Assembly (NCBI RefSeq): GCF_021026095.1 | Contig: NZ_JAJNCU010000001.1 | Coordinates: 620,001-684,000 of the forward strand | Reading direction: 5' to 3' | Origin: Salinicoccus halitifaciens | Lineage (GTDB): Bacteria > Bacillota > Bacilli > Staphylococcales > Salinicoccaceae | DNA length: 64,000 nt | In this document: positions 26,779 through 36,916 of the stretch, piece after piece | Position numbering within the stretch: the stretch's first letter is position 1 | Layout: the number at the start of each line of letters is the position of its first letter | Position numbers and translations under genes: made by a program | Notes under the pieces: model-generated | What the model saw: only the letters and a program-made list of their open reading frames with translations | The model's database searches: none | Told to the model about the DNA's origin: nothing

Positions 26779-28233
26779 TTAAACTTTCCTGTTACCTTTG
26801 TCATAACGGTCGCTGTCCCATTCCCCGATTCCGTTTTTGTCGATATCGACATTATCGATGTAGAATACGGGCTGTCTGCCGGCCTTCAGCTGATCGGCAT
26901 AATCTTTGGATACTTTGAAGACGGTCCCGCTCAGGCCGATGATCGCCACGATGTTGGTCACGGCCATCAGTGCCATGAACACATCCGCAGTGTTCCATGC
27001 GAGTGTGATATCCATGACTGCACCAATGTAGACCATCCCGATGACGAGGAGTTTGAACACGAGCAGCACCACCGGATGCTCCTTGATGAAATTAAGGTTG
27101 CTCTGGCCGTAGAAATAATTTCCGAGAATTGAACTGTAGGCGAAGAGCAGTATGACGACCGCTATGAAGATTGCGCCGAAGTCACCCATCTGTGCAGACA
27201 TCGCCGCCTGTGTGACTTCGATGCCCTGGGTCGCATCCTCCCCAAAGCTCAAATCTGAATACATCAGTATGATCACGGCAGTGGCCGTACACACCACCAT
27301 CGTATCGAAGTAGACGCCGAGCGACTGGATCAGGCCCTGTTTCACGGGGTGGCTGACTGCAGCTGATGCGGCTGCGTTCGGCACGGAACCCATGCCGGCC
27401 TCATTCGAGAACAGCCCCCTTTGGAAACCGTTCAGTATCGCGGCGCCGACCGCACCCGCAAATGCCTCCTGCAGGCCGAATGCACTTGCAAAGATCTGCC
27501 CGATCATCGGCAGTATCATGTCATAGTTGATGATCAGCAGCACGAACACGACCGCAAGATAAATCGCCGCCATGATCGGCACTATGTAGCCGGTGACATT
27601 CGCAATCCTCTTCGCCCCGCCGAATATGACGATGGCGGTGAATATGGCGAGGATGATGCCGATGATGTTTCGGTCGATGCCGAAGGCGCCGTTATATGCC
27701 GCAGCAATCGTATTCGCCTGCAGGCCGTTGAATGCAAATCCGAAAGTGACGGTGATCAGAATCGCGAAGAACACGGCAAGCCATTTTTGATTCAGCCCTT
27801 TTTCCATGTAGTATGCCGGGCCGCCGCGGAAACCGCCCTCCTTATCTTTCACTTTGTACAACTGGCCGAGCGTCGATTCGAAAAATGCAGTACCTGCACC
27901 GATGAACGCAATGACCCACATCCAGAAGACCGCACCGGGGCCCCCCAGCACGATGGCTGTGGCGACACCCGCGACATTCCCTGTACCGACGCGCGAAGCG
28001 GCACTGATGGTGAATGCCTTGAACGCCGAAATACCCTTCGTGCCGTCCGGCAGTGTTTCCGGTTTGTCCCGGAGGACGGTGAACATCTGCTTAAACCATC
28101 TGAGCTGGACGAATCTCGAGGATAAAGAAAAATAAAGACCCGCGACAATCAGAATCCCGATGAGGAAATCCCCCCATAGCAGCTCATTCATCACTCCGAT
28201 GATGTTTTCAAACATGCTTGTAAAATCTTCCAT
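26779..28233 (-). CDS. Alanine/glycine:cation symporter (AGCS family)
   Basis: Sodium-coupled importer of alanine or glycine, 484 residues and about 11 membrane helices. Family features: SSRFVQLRWFKQM, GTGNVAGVATAIVLGGPGAVFWMW, GGPAYYMEKGL and FSNEAGMGSVPNAAA. ATG 28233 has AAGGGGG 8 nt upstream. It follows parC in the same direction, as in S. aureus, with a 62-bp gap in which I see no terminator. Confidence 0.93.
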   Translation of the reverse strand: MEDFTSMFENIIGVMNELLWGDFLIGILIVAGLYFSLSSRFVQLRWFKQMFTVLRDKPETLPDGTKGISAFKAFTISAASRVGTGNVAGVATAIVLGGPGAVFWMWVIAFIGAGTAFFESTLGQLYKVKDKEGGFRGGPAYYMEKGLNQKWLAVFFAILITVTFGFAFNGLQANTIAAAYNGAFGIDRNIIGIILAIFTAIVIFGGAKRIANVTGYIVPIMAAIYLAVVFVLLIINYDMILPMIGQIFASAFGLQEAFAGAVGAAILNGFQRGLFSNEAGMGSVPNAAASAAVSHPVKQGLIQSLGVYFDTMVVCTATAVIILMYSDLSFGEDATQGIEVTQAAMSAQMGDFGAIFIAVVILLFAYSSILGNYFYGQSNLNFIKEHPVVLLVFKLLVIGMVYIGAVMDITLAWNTADVFMALMAVTNIVAIIGLSGTVFKVSKDYADQLKAGRQPVFYIDNVDIDKNGIGEWDSDRYDKGNRKV

Positions 28234-28295
28234 TGAAAAAGCCCCCTTCATGTTAAAATATTATAACACCGGGGGCTGAAATTAGAACTATTTTT

Positions 28296-30710
28296 TTATT
28301 CACTTATAACATCAAAATGCACATCAGTGACTTCGCCGAATTCATCCTCATCCACAACAAAAGAGCCGTTCACATATTTGCCTGTCACGCGGATGCTTTT
28401 GCCTCTGACTGTCGAGCTTTCCGATTCCGACATGATCACTGCATTGATATCGTCGGCGAACAGCACAGCACCAACCAGCCTGTGGGGCTTCGATTTGATT
28501 TCCTTCAGAAGCATCGTGCCGACCTGGGCGCGTGCCCCTGCATCGAATATGGAGAGATCGGTGCGTTTGACCGCACCTCTGTTCGATACGGTCAGTAAAT
28601 ACTTCTCATCCCGGATGAGGCCGGCAAAGATGATTTCATCATCCGGTTTGACGTTCATCGCCCTGACCCCCTGGGTCCTGAGTCCGCTCGTATTGACGGA
28701 GTCGACCGGATATTTCAGCGTGAGTCCTTTTGCGGTGACGAACAGCATATCCTCAGTACCGGTTTCTGAAATCTCCAGGGAAACGACTTCGTCACCCGCC
28801 TTCAGATTCATATAGGCGAGCGGCCTTTTAATCCGCACCGCCTCGAATAAAGACAGCTCACTGCGCTTGATCTGCCCGCCTCTGGTCGTCGATACGACGG
28901 TGACGGGTGCCTTGAAGTCATCAATGGCCGTGGCGAAAATCGGCATCTCCTCGGAATCGATGTTGAATCTGCTGGACAGATGGACGCCGTGATCCTTCCA
29001 CCGTATTTCGGGTATTTCATGGACCGGTATGATCAGGTAATTCCCGAGGTTCGTGAAGACGAGCATCTGCTGGAGCGTATGGGATTCCGCTGTGAAGATC
29101 AGGAAGTCATCCTCCTTCATGCCGATTTCTTCCAGTGCACTCGCATTGTAGCTCCTCGGGCTCGTGCGCTTGACATAGCCGTCTTTTGTGAGCGACAGGA
29201 TGGTCTCTTCCTGTGGGATGAGCACATGTTTATCCAGCTCTATATTTTCGATCTCATCTTCAACGACCGTCAACCGGTCGGATTTGTATTTCTTCTTAGT
29301 ATCACGGAGCTCTTTTTTGATGACACCGAGCAGCTTCTTATCATCGGAAAGGATCTCATTCAGCTGGTTGATCGTATACTCCAGTTCGCTGTGCTCGGTT
29401 TCGAGCTCGACGATATCCGTGTTGGTCAGGCGGTACAGCTGGAGCATGACGATGGCTTCCGCCTGTGCATCGGTGAAATGGTACGCCTCCATCAAGTTTT
29501 CTTTTGCGTTCTTCTTGTTTTTCGATTCCCTGATGACGCGGATCACATCGTCGAGGATAGATAATGCCTTCATCAGGCCCTCAATGATGTGCATGCGCTT
29601 CTGGGCACGGTCCAGATCGAATTCCGAGCGTTTGTACACCACTTCTTTCTGGTGGGCGATGTAGCTGGTCAGGATCTCCTTCAAGCCCAGCAGCTTCGGT
29701 GCCCGTTCACTGATTGCGACCATATTGAAGTTGTAGGTCACCTGCAGTTCCGTCCGTTTATAGAGGTAGTTGATGATGCCTTCCACATTCGCATCCTTAC
29801 GCAGTTCCACCGCAATCCTGAGACCCTGCCTGTCGGTTTCGTCCCGGACTTCGAGGATGCCGTCGACTTTCTTTTCTGCACGGATCTCATCGATTTTTTT
29901 GACGAGGTTCGCCTTGTTGACTTCATACGGCAGCTCAGTGATCGCGATCAGCTTCCTGCCGCCGCGCAGATCCTCGGTTTCGACTTTGGAACGCACGACC
30001 ACCCTGCCTTTTCCGGTCTCATAGGCTTTCTTCAGCTCATCTTTGCCCTGGATGATGCCACCGGTCGGAAAATCCGGCCCCTTGACGATTTCAAGCAGTT
30101 CATCGATTCCGACAGTCGGCTTATCGATCACTTTCAGTGTCGCATCGATGACCTCACTTAAGTTATGCGGCGGGATATCCGTCGCATAACCTGCAGAAAT
30201 CCCGGTCGAGCCGTTCACGAGGATGTTCGGGAACCTTGCCGGCAGTACAGTCGGCTCGACATCCGTATCATCAAAGTTGTTCATGAATGTGACGGTGTTC
30301 TTGTTGATGTCCCGAAGCATCTCGTTTGAAAGTTCCGCAAGCTTCGCCTCGGTGTAACGCATTGCGGCCGGCGGGTCGCCGTCCACACTGCCTTTGTTGC
30401 CGTGGATCATGATCAGCTCTTCCCGCATCTTCCATTCCTGGCCCATGCGGACCATCGCATCGTATATGCTGGATTCCCCGTGGGGATGGTAGTTGCCGAT
30501 CACGTTGCCGACTGCCTTTGCACTTTTACGGTAGTTTTTATCGAATGTATTCCCTTCCCGGAACATCGCGTAAAGTATGCGCCTCTGAACCGGCTTCAGT
30601 CCGTCTCTTACGTCAGGTATGGCACGGTCCTGGATGACGTACTTACTGTAGCGGCCGAAGCGGTCGCCGAGCACATCTTCAAGTTTCAAATTCTGAATCG
30701 TCTCAGCCAT
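28296..30710 (-). CDS. parC: DNA topoisomerase IV subunit A
   Basis: Chromosome-decatenating type IIA topoisomerase, 804 residues. The catalytic tyrosine is Tyr119 ([10 protein letters not shown]). The quinolone region reads [14 protein letters not shown] with Ser80 as in susceptible S. aureus and Asp84 where S. aureus has Glu84. The C-terminal beta-pinwheel blades are visible (for example [34 protein letters not shown]). ATG 30710 overlaps the parE stop by 8 nt, so the two subunits are coupled. Confidence 0.96.
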   Translation of the reverse strand: MAETIQNLKLEDVLGDRFGRYSKYVIQDRAIPDVRDGLKPVQRRILYAMFREGNTFDKNYRKSAKAVGNVIGNYHPHGESSIYDAMVRMGQEWKMREELIMIHGNKGSVDGDPPAAMRYTEAKLAELSNEMLRDINKNTVTFMNNFDDTDVEPTVLPARFPNILVNGSTGISAGYATDIPPHNLSEVIDATLKVIDKPTVGIDELLEIVKGPDFPTGGIIQGKDELKKAYETGKGRVVVRSKVETEDLRGGRKLIAITELPYEVNKANLVKKIDEIRAEKKVDGILEVRDETDRQGLRIAVELRKDANVEGIINYLYKRTELQVTYNFNMVAISERAPKLLGLKEILTSYIAHQKEVVYKRSEFDLDRAQKRMHIIEGLMKALSILDDVIRVIRESKNKKNAKENLMEAYHFTDAQAEAIVMLQLYRLTNTDIVELETEHSELEYTINQLNEILSDDKKLLGVIKKELRDTKKKYKSDRLTVVEDEIENIELDKHVLIPQEETILSLTKDGYVKRTSPRSYNASALEEIGMKEDDFLIFTAESHTLQQMLVFTNLGNYLIIPVHEIPEIRWKDHGVHLSSRFNIDSEEMPIFATAIDDFKAPVTVVSTTRGGQIKRSELSLFEAVRIKRPLAYMNLKAGDEVVSLEISETGTEDMLFVTAKGLTLKYPVDSVNTSGLRTQGVRAMNVKPDDEIIFAGLIRDEKYLLTVSNRGAVKRTDLSIFDAGARAQVGTMLLKEIKSKPHRLVGAVLFADDINAVIMSESESSTVRGKSIRVTGKYVNGSFVVDEDEFGEVTDVHFDVISE

Positions 30711-32688
30711 TACCTTCACCTTCCTCATCCATATGGTCGATTTCATCGTTTTCTAAAATGGAATTCTGCTCCTCGAGCGTAAAGCTCACGTTGGACTCGA
30801 TCCATTTCCGTCTGAGTTCAACGTTGTCACCCATTAAGGTGGTCACGCGTTTCAATGACAGCGCCTCATCATCGATCGACACCTGGATCAATGTCCGCGT
30901 CTCCGGGTTCATCGTCGTTTCCCAGAGCTGCTCTGCCATCATTTCACCGAGACCCTTATACCTCTGGAGTTCGATGTTGGTGCCCATCTCTTCCTGGGCT
31001 GCCTCCAGTTCCTCCTCGGTCCATACATATTTGACGATATCCTTTTTCTTCGATTTCTTCTTCAGCTGGAATAAAGGCGGCAATGCGATATAAATCTTTC
31101 CTGCTTCAAAGAGCGGGCGCATATAATTGAAGAAGAACGTGAGCAGCAGCACCTGGATATGGGCACCATCGGTGTCCGCATCGGTCATGATGATGACCTT
31201 ATCGTAGTTGGCATCTTCCACCTTGAACTCCGTGCCGACACCGGCACCGATCGTATGGATGATCGTATTGATCTCCTCGTTTTTGAAGATATCTTCAAAC
31301 TTGGCCTTCTCGGTATTGATCACTTTGCCCCGGAGCGGCAGTATGGCCTGGAATTTCCGGTCCCTGCCCTGCTTGGCGGAACCGCCGGCCGAGTCCCCTT
31401 CGACGAGGAACAGTTCATTCTTCTTTGCGTTTTTACTCTGGGCCGGTGTCAGTTTACCGGATAAGAGGGTGTCCCTTCTTTTGTTCTTCTTGCCGCTGCG
31501 GGCTTCCTCCCGTGCCTTTCTCGCAGCTTCCCGGACATTCCTCGCTTTAATGGCCTTTTTCACGAGCTGGCTGCTGAGCGCGCCGTTTTCTTCCAGATAG
31601 AACGGCAGTTTCTCCACGAGCAGCGATTCGACTGCAGCGCGGGCTTCATTGGTGCCTAGCTTACTCTTCGTCTGCCCTTCGAACTGAAGCTGTTCTTCCG
31701 GTATTTTAATCGAGACCACCGCGGTCAGGCCTTCGCGTATATCATTGCCTTCAAGATTTTTATCCTTATCCTTCAATTCCTTGATCTTCCGTGCATATTC
31801 ATTGAAAGCTTTTGTAAAGCCGGTTTTGAAGCCGACCTCATGGGTCCCGCCGTCTTTTGTACGGACGTTGTTGACGAAGGAGAGTATCGTCTCGGTATAC
31901 TGGTCGTTGTACTGGAAGCTGACCTCCGCCTCGATGCCCTGGTACTCGCCTTTGAACTGGACGATGTTTCCGATCGAATCTTTACCTTCGTTCAGGAAGT
32001 CGATGAATGATTTCAGCCCGTCCTCGTACTGGAACTCTTCGACTTTCTCTTCCTCGCCCCGCGCATCCGTGATCGTCACTTTAAGACCGCTCAGGAGGAA
32101 TGCGGATTCCCGCATCCTTTCAACGATCATTTCATAGTTAAATGAAGTGCCGAGCTTGAATACATCGGGATCCGGCTTGAAAGTCACGGACGTGCCGGTC
32201 TTTTTCGTCTTGCCGGTCACCGTCAGCTTCTGGTCGACGGCACCCCCGTCCTTGAAGGACATTGTATGCACTTTTCCATCCCTGAAGATTTCAAGTTCCA
32301 TCCATTCACTCAGTGCATTCACGACGGAAGCGCCGACGCCGTGCAGACCGCCCGAAGTTTTGTAGCCGCCGCCGCCGAACTTGCCGCCCGCATGAAGCAC
32401 CGTGAAGATGACTTCCGGTGTGGGCTTTTTGGATGAATGCATACCTGTCGGCATCCCGCGGCCGTTGTCGGTGACCGTGATGCTTGAGTCTTTATTCAGC
32501 GTGATGGTGATTTCATCACCGTGACCATTCAATATTTCATCAACCGCATTATCTGCAATTTCATAAACCAGATGATGCAGTCCTTTGACATCGGTCGAGC
32601 CTATATACATCCCTGGACGCTTGCGTACCGCATCCAGCCCTTCCAATATCTGAATCGAGTCATCACTGTATGTGTTCGTTTTAGACAA
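30703..32688 (-). CDS. parE: DNA topoisomerase IV subunit B
   Basis: GHKL ATPase subunit, 661 residues. Motifs: DNAVDEILNGHG, DNGRGMPTGMH, GLHGVGASVVNALSE, the Toprim EGDSAGGSAKQGRDR with LRGKVINTEKA, and DADTDGAHI. The start is TTG 32688 with AGGAGG 8 nt upstream; no ATG fits. A LexA-like box is 16-29 bp upstream of the start. Divergent from plsY. Confidence 0.96.
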   Translation of the reverse strand: MSKTNTYSDDSIQILEGLDAVRKRPGMYIGSTDVKGLHHLVYEIADNAVDEILNGHGDEITITLNKDSSITVTDNGRGMPTGMHSSKKPTPEVIFTVLHAGGKFGGGGYKTSGGLHGVGASVVNALSEWMELEIFRDGKVHTMSFKDGGAVDQKLTVTGKTKKTGTSVTFKPDPDVFKLGTSFNYEMIVERMRESAFLLSGLKVTITDARGEEEKVEEFQYEDGLKSFIDFLNEGKDSIGNIVQFKGEYQGIEAEVSFQYNDQYTETILSFVNNVRTKDGGTHEVGFKTGFTKAFNEYARKIKELKDKDKNLEGNDIREGLTAVVSIKIPEEQLQFEGQTKSKLGTNEARAAVESLLVEKLPFYLEENGALSSQLVKKAIKARNVREAARKAREEARSGKKNKRRDTLLSGKLTPAQSKNAKKNELFLVEGDSAGGSAKQGRDRKFQAILPLRGKVINTEKAKFEDIFKNEEINTIIHTIGAGVGTEFKVEDANYDKVIIMTDADTDGAHIQVLLLTFFFNYMRPLFEAGKIYIALPPLFQLKKKSKKKDIVKYVWTEEELEAAQEEMGTNIELQRYKGLGEMMAEQLWETTMNPETRTLIQVSIDDEALSLKRVTTLMGDNVELRRKWIESNVSFTLEEQNSILENDEIDHMDEEGEGNG

Positions 32689-32703
32689 AGAGTCAACCTC
32701 CTA

Positions 32704-32717
32704 CAAACATATGTTCG
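32704..32717 (-). promoter_or_regulatory. Candidate LexA box upstream of parE
   Basis: Minus-strand CGAACATATGTTTG, one mismatch from CGAACATATGTTCG. parE and parC are reported LexA-regulon members in B. subtilis and S. aureus, which supports function. Confidence 0.7.
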
Positions 32718-32890
32718 AATTTTTTATCTACCTTACTATTTTTATATAAAATCCTCATCTTTGCAAGTAAATTCTTTCCATACTCAATAGTTTACATAAT
32801 AATATTATAGTAAACTAATATTATTATCAATTTATAAATCGTAATTTGTATGGTAAACTATTAGTACCTGATAATAAAGGGGGCCGTAAA

Positions 32891-33475
32891 ATGACGGATA
32901 TAATAATTTTGCTCATCATCAGTTATCTGATCGGAGCCATTCCATTCAGCCTTCTGATAGGTAAGATTTTTTATAAAGTGGATATAAGGGAGCATGGAAG
33001 CGGAAATATCGGGACGACCAACACTTTCAGGATACTGGGGAAGAAAGCGGGCATCATGGTGCTCGTGCTGGATATTTTGAAAGGCGCAATACCGGTCTAC
33101 ATCGCGATGTTGATGGCTGTGGATATGCACGTCTTCATTCCGGGCCTGGTCAGTGCCATCGGTCATGTCTATCCGGTCTTTTTAAAGTTCAGGGGTGGAA
33201 AAGCTGTAGCGACGGGCGCAGGCGCAGTACTTGCTTATAATCCGATTGTCTTCATAATTTTATTATCTGCATTTTTAATCACATTAAAATTAAGCAAGTA
33301 TGTTTCCTTGTCGAGTATCGTTGCAGCACTGACTTTCATAGGTATCTCACTGCTTCTGCAGGATCCTCTGATCATCGCTTTTGCGGTGATACTGGGACTT
33401 GTGATCATTATCAGGCATATATCCAACATCAAAAGAATCCTCAATGGGACTGAATCCAAAATCACTTTCATGTGA
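32891..33475 (+). CDS. plsY: Acyl-phosphate glycerol-3-phosphate acyltransferase
   Basis: Membrane enzyme that starts phospholipid synthesis by acylating glycerol-3-phosphate. 194 residues with five or so helices. Motifs: GSGNIGTTNTFR (phosphate loop), GHVYPVFLKFRGGKAVATG, and the C-terminal RHISNIKRILNGTE. ATG 32891 has AAAGGGGG upstream; the frame is open further 5' without need. Divergence from parE is conserved in staphylococci. Confidence 0.95.
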   Translation: MTDIIILLIISYLIGAIPFSLLIGKIFYKVDIREHGSGNIGTTNTFRILGKKAGIMVLVLDILKGAIPVYIAMLMAVDMHVFIPGLVSAIGHVYPVFLKFRGGKAVATGAGAVLAYNPIVFIILLSAFLITLKLSKYVSLSSIVAALTFIGISLLLQDPLIIAFAVILGLVIIIRHISNIKRILNGTESKITFM

Positions 33476-33494
33476 TGCGCTTTTTAAAAAAGGG

Positions 33495-33526
33495 AACCCG
33501 GTGAAATCCTAAGATTTCACCGGGTT
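33495..33526. terminator. Bidirectional terminator between plsY and acnA
   Basis: 14-bp stem AACCCGGTGAAATC / GATTTCACCGGGTT, loop CTAA, T-run on the plus side. Confidence 0.9.
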
Positions 33527-33548
33527 TTTAAATGGCTTGAATGCTCAT

Positions 33549-36254
33549 TTACTCTTTTAATTTTTTTCTCAATACGAGCGGGAGTATGCCGCCGTGGCGG
33601 TAGTAGTCGACTTCCACTTCAGAATCGAAGCGTGCCTTGACTTTAAATTCCTTCACTTCACCGTCGGTGCTTGTGGCAGTCACATCAAGGACATCGCCTG
33701 GCTTCACTTCTTCGCCCACTTTGATGTCGAATGTTTCACTGCCGTCAAGGCCGTGATCTTCAGCATTCTGCCCTTCCACGAACTGCAGCGGCAGGACGCC
33801 CATCATCACGAGGTTCGAGCGGTGGATCCTTTCATAGCTTGCTGCGATGACTGCTTTGACACCTAAAAGGTTAGTCCCTTTTGCTGCCCAGTCACGGCTC
33901 GATCCCATGCCGTAGTCATCGCCTGCGATGACTACAAGGCCGGTGTTATCTTCCTGATACTTCATGGCTGCATCGTAGATGCTCATTACATCGCCTGTCG
34001 GCCAGTAGGTTGTATAACCGCCTTCTGTACCCGGCGCAATTTTATTGCGGATACGGATGTTTGCGAATGTACCCCTCACCATCACTTCATGGTTACCGCG
34101 TCGGGAACCGTATGAGTTGAAGTCTCGCGGCGATACACCCTGCTCGATCAGCCATTTACCTGCCGGCGTATCCTTACCGATGGCGCCTGCCGGGGAAATA
34201 TGGTCTGTCGTGACACTGTCGCCGAATTTCCCGAGGACCCTGAGGCCGCTCAAGTCGTTGATTGAACCCGGTTCCGTTGAGAGATCTTCGAAGAAGGTCG
34301 GGTTCTGGATGTAAGTGGACTCCGGATTGAAGTCGTACATAGGTGCATCCGTCGTTTCGATATTGTTCCAGATTTCATTGGAATCAAATACGTTCTCATA
34401 CTCTTTTCTGAACAGTTCCGGTGTGACGTTGCTCATCACTGCATCCCTGACTTCCTGGATGGACGGCCAGATGTCCTTCATGAATACATCGTTGCCCTCT
34501 TTATCCTGTCCAAGCGGCTCTTTGTTCAGATCGATATCCACTGTGCCAGCCAGTGCATATGCCACGACAAGTGTCGGGGAGGCAAGGTAGTTCGCTTTCA
34601 CAAGCGGGTGGATACGTCCTTCAAAGTTACGGTTTCCAGAGAGGACTGAAGAAACGAGCATATCATTGTCCACGATCGTCTCGGATATTTCAGGAAGCAA
34701 AGGCCCTGAGTTTCCGATACATGTTGTACAGCCGTAACCGACCAGGTTGAAGCCCAGTTCATCAAGGTATGGCTGAAGACCTGCATCTTCAAGGTAGCCC
34801 GTGACCACTTTGGATCCCGGAGCCAGTGAAGTTTTGACATAAGGCGGCACCTTAAGCCCTTTTTCAACAGCTTTTTTCGCGATGAGTCCTGCACCGAGCA
34901 TCACATACGGGTTGGAAGTGTTCGTACATGATGTGATTGCCGCAATGACAAGGTCCCCGGTCTTGAGCTCTGCAGTCGAACCGTCCTTGAAATTGATCTG
35001 TGCTTTCTTATCGAATTCACTCTCGTCCATTCCATGACCGTGGTTGCCGCTTTCAGCCGTGACCGATTTCTGATACTCTTCTTTCATTTTTGAAAGTGGG
35101 ATCAGATCCTGAGGACGTTTCGGTCCTGCAAGTGAAGGTTCGACTGTCGAGAGGTCCAGATCCACGATGTCCGTATATGTCGGTTCAACATCCGGGTTGA
35201 AGAACATGTCGTTCTCTTTCAGGTATGTTTCGACGACGGAGATATGTTCCTCGCTGCGTCCTGTCAGTTTCAAGTAATCCAGCGTTTCCTGATCGACAGG
35301 GAAGAACGCATTCGTCGCACCGTATTCAGGCGACATGTTCGCAATCGTCGCACGGTCGGCGAGCGGCAGCTCAGTCACACCGCGGCCGAAGAACTCGACG
35401 AACTTCCCTACTACACCGTGTTTACGGAGTAATTCCGTCACCCTGAGCGCGAGGTCGGTCGCCGTCGCACCTTCAGGCAGGGAGTTTTTCATGCGTACAC
35501 CGATGACTTCAGGCACCGGGAAGTAGGACGGCTGTCCGAGCATGCCTGCTTCCGCCTCGATACCGCCGACACCCCAGCCTAAAACACCGAGACCGTTGAT
35601 CATGGTCGTATGTGAGTCGGTTCCGACAAGTGTATCCGGATAAGTGACGAGTTCTTCATTTTCTTCCCTTACATGGACCACATTCGCAAGGTACTCCAGG
35701 TTCACCTGGTGGACGATGCCTGTCGCAGGCGGTACGGCACGGTAGTTGTCGAATGCCTTCGTTGCCCAGTTCAGGAACTCATAACGCTCTTCGTTCCTTT
35801 CGAACTCGAGCTCCATGTTTTTCTGCAGTGCCTGGTGTGTCCCATATTCATCAACCTGCACCGAGTGGTCGATGACCAGGTCGACAGGTACTTCCGGGTT
35901 GATTTTCTGAACATCCCCGCCAACGTCATCCATCGCTTTTCTGAGAGATGCGAGGTCGACGACTGCAGGTACGCCGGTGAAGTCCTGAAGGATGACACGT
36001 GATGGTTTGAATGGCACTTCTGAGTTGCCGAAATCGCCTTTATCCCAATTTGCCAGTGCTTCAATATGCTCATCTTTAATTACTTTGCCATCATGCTGCC
36101 TTAAAACCGATTCAAGCAATACACGAATTGAATACGGCAGTTTCTCTGGATCTGAAAAACCTTTTTCTGCCAATGTCTGAAGACTGTAATAGTTATATGT
36201 CTTATCATTTAAACTAAACGTCTTTTTAGCATCAGCTTTATAATTTTGCCCCAT
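33549..36254 (-). CDS. acnA: Aconitate hydratase
   Basis: [4Fe-4S] enzyme of the citric-acid cycle (citrate to isocitrate), 901 residues, the same length as in S. aureus. Cluster cysteines lie in SCTNTSNP and [11 protein letters not shown]. The swivel-domain signatures [24 protein letters not shown] and [16 protein letters not shown] are present. ATG 36254 has GGGGGC upstream. In Gram-positives this protein can also act as an IRE-like RNA-binding regulator when it loses its cluster. Confidence 0.96.
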   Translation of the reverse strand: MGQNYKADAKKTFSLNDKTYNYYSLQTLAEKGFSDPEKLPYSIRVLLESVLRQHDGKVIKDEHIEALANWDKGDFGNSEVPFKPSRVILQDFTGVPAVVDLASLRKAMDDVGGDVQKINPEVPVDLVIDHSVQVDEYGTHQALQKNMELEFERNEERYEFLNWATKAFDNYRAVPPATGIVHQVNLEYLANVVHVREENEELVTYPDTLVGTDSHTTMINGLGVLGWGVGGIEAEAGMLGQPSYFPVPEVIGVRMKNSLPEGATATDLALRVTELLRKHGVVGKFVEFFGRGVTELPLADRATIANMSPEYGATNAFFPVDQETLDYLKLTGRSEEHISVVETYLKENDMFFNPDVEPTYTDIVDLDLSTVEPSLAGPKRPQDLIPLSKMKEEYQKSVTAESGNHGHGMDESEFDKKAQINFKDGSTAELKTGDLVIAAITSCTNTSNPYVMLGAGLIAKKAVEKGLKVPPYVKTSLAPGSKVVTGYLEDAGLQPYLDELGFNLVGYGCTTCIGNSGPLLPEISETIVDNDMLVSSVLSGNRNFEGRIHPLVKANYLASPTLVVAYALAGTVDIDLNKEPLGQDKEGNDVFMKDIWPSIQEVRDAVMSNVTPELFRKEYENVFDSNEIWNNIETTDAPMYDFNPESTYIQNPTFFEDLSTEPGSINDLSGLRVLGKFGDSVTTDHISPAGAIGKDTPAGKWLIEQGVSPRDFNSYGSRRGNHEVMVRGTFANIRIRNKIAPGTEGGYTTYWPTGDVMSIYDAAMKYQEDNTGLVVIAGDDYGMGSSRDWAAKGTNLLGVKAVIAASYERIHRSNLVMMGVLPLQFVEGQNAEDHGLDGSETFDIKVGEEVKPGDVLDVTATSTDGEVKEFKVKARFDSEVEVDYYRHGGILPLVLRKKLKE

Positions 36255-36288
36255 ATTGATGTTGCCCCCTAAAATTAGTCTTATATAC

Positions 36289-36316
36289 AGTATACCGGAT
36301 AATAAAACCTTGTAAA
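36289..36316 (-). promoter_or_regulatory. acnA promoter
   Basis: Minus-strand -35 TTTACA (36311-36316), 16-bp spacer, -10 TATACT (36289-36294). A cre-like sequence (36311-36324) overlaps the -35. Confidence 0.7.
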
Positions 36317-36324
36317 CGGTTGCC
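36311..36324 (-). promoter_or_regulatory. Candidate CcpA cre site over the acnA -35
   Basis: On the plus strand TGTAAACGGTTGCC, 12 of 14 positions of the cre consensus TGWAANCGNTNWCA. Overlap with the -35 is a usual repressor position, and aconitase is catabolite-repressed in S. aureus. Confidence 0.4.
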
Positions 36325-36509
36325 ATTCCAAATGATGATACAAAAAAACAACGGATGATGATAACTAAAACTTATGTTGATGATTCCATAGCATAAAGAT
36401 TTATTATGTAAAATGCCTTATATTCTGCATGACATCACCCTTATCCATCAAATAATGATATATTTATAAAGTGATTTCAAGTGAGTCGGATTATGTGGAG
36501 GTAAAATTG

Positions 36510-36881
36510 ATGCTGCAGGAATTCAAGGAATTCATATTACGTGGGAACGTGCTCGACCTTGCAGTGGCAGTGGTCATCGGGGCTGCTTTCGGAAGGATTG
36601 TCGATTCATTGGTGGAGAACATCATCATGCCATCCATCGCATTGCTCTTCGGGGATACGGATTTCGCCTCGGACTGGTCATATATGGGCATCACTTATGG
36701 TGTATTCATCCAGGCCGTCGTCGACTTTCTGATCATTGCAGCTGCAATCTTCGTGTTCATTAAAGTCGTCAACAAGCTGACGAGGGAACGCTTCGTCGCT
36801 GAAGAGGAAGAAGACGAGCAGCTGGTGCTCCTCCGGGAGATCAGGGATGCGCTGGTCGAGGAAAGTGAAAAGAAAATATAA
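36510..36881 (+). CDS. mscL: Large-conductance mechanosensitive channel
   Basis: 123-residue homopentameric channel that opens under membrane tension to release solutes on hypo-osmotic shock. The N-terminal amphipathic [28 protein letters not shown] and second helix (about 68-90) are typical, with a charged C-terminal bundle ([18 protein letters not shown]). Start at ATG 36510 with GGAGG upstream; the frame is open further. Confidence 0.95.
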   Translation: MLQEFKEFILRGNVLDLAVAVVIGAAFGRIVDSLVENIIMPSIALLFGDTDFASDWSYMGITYGVFIQAVVDFLIIAAAIFVFIKVVNKLTRERFVAEEEEDEQLVLLREIRDALVEESEKKI

Positions 36882-36883
36882 AG

Positions 36884-36911
36884 AAAAAAGCCGGCGGCCG
36901 CCGGCTTTTTT
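36884..36911. terminator. Bidirectional terminator between mscL and the YfcC gene
   Basis: Perfect 14-nt-arm palindrome (AAAAAAGCCGGCGG and complement). Confidence 0.92.
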
Positions 36912-36916
36912 CTGCC

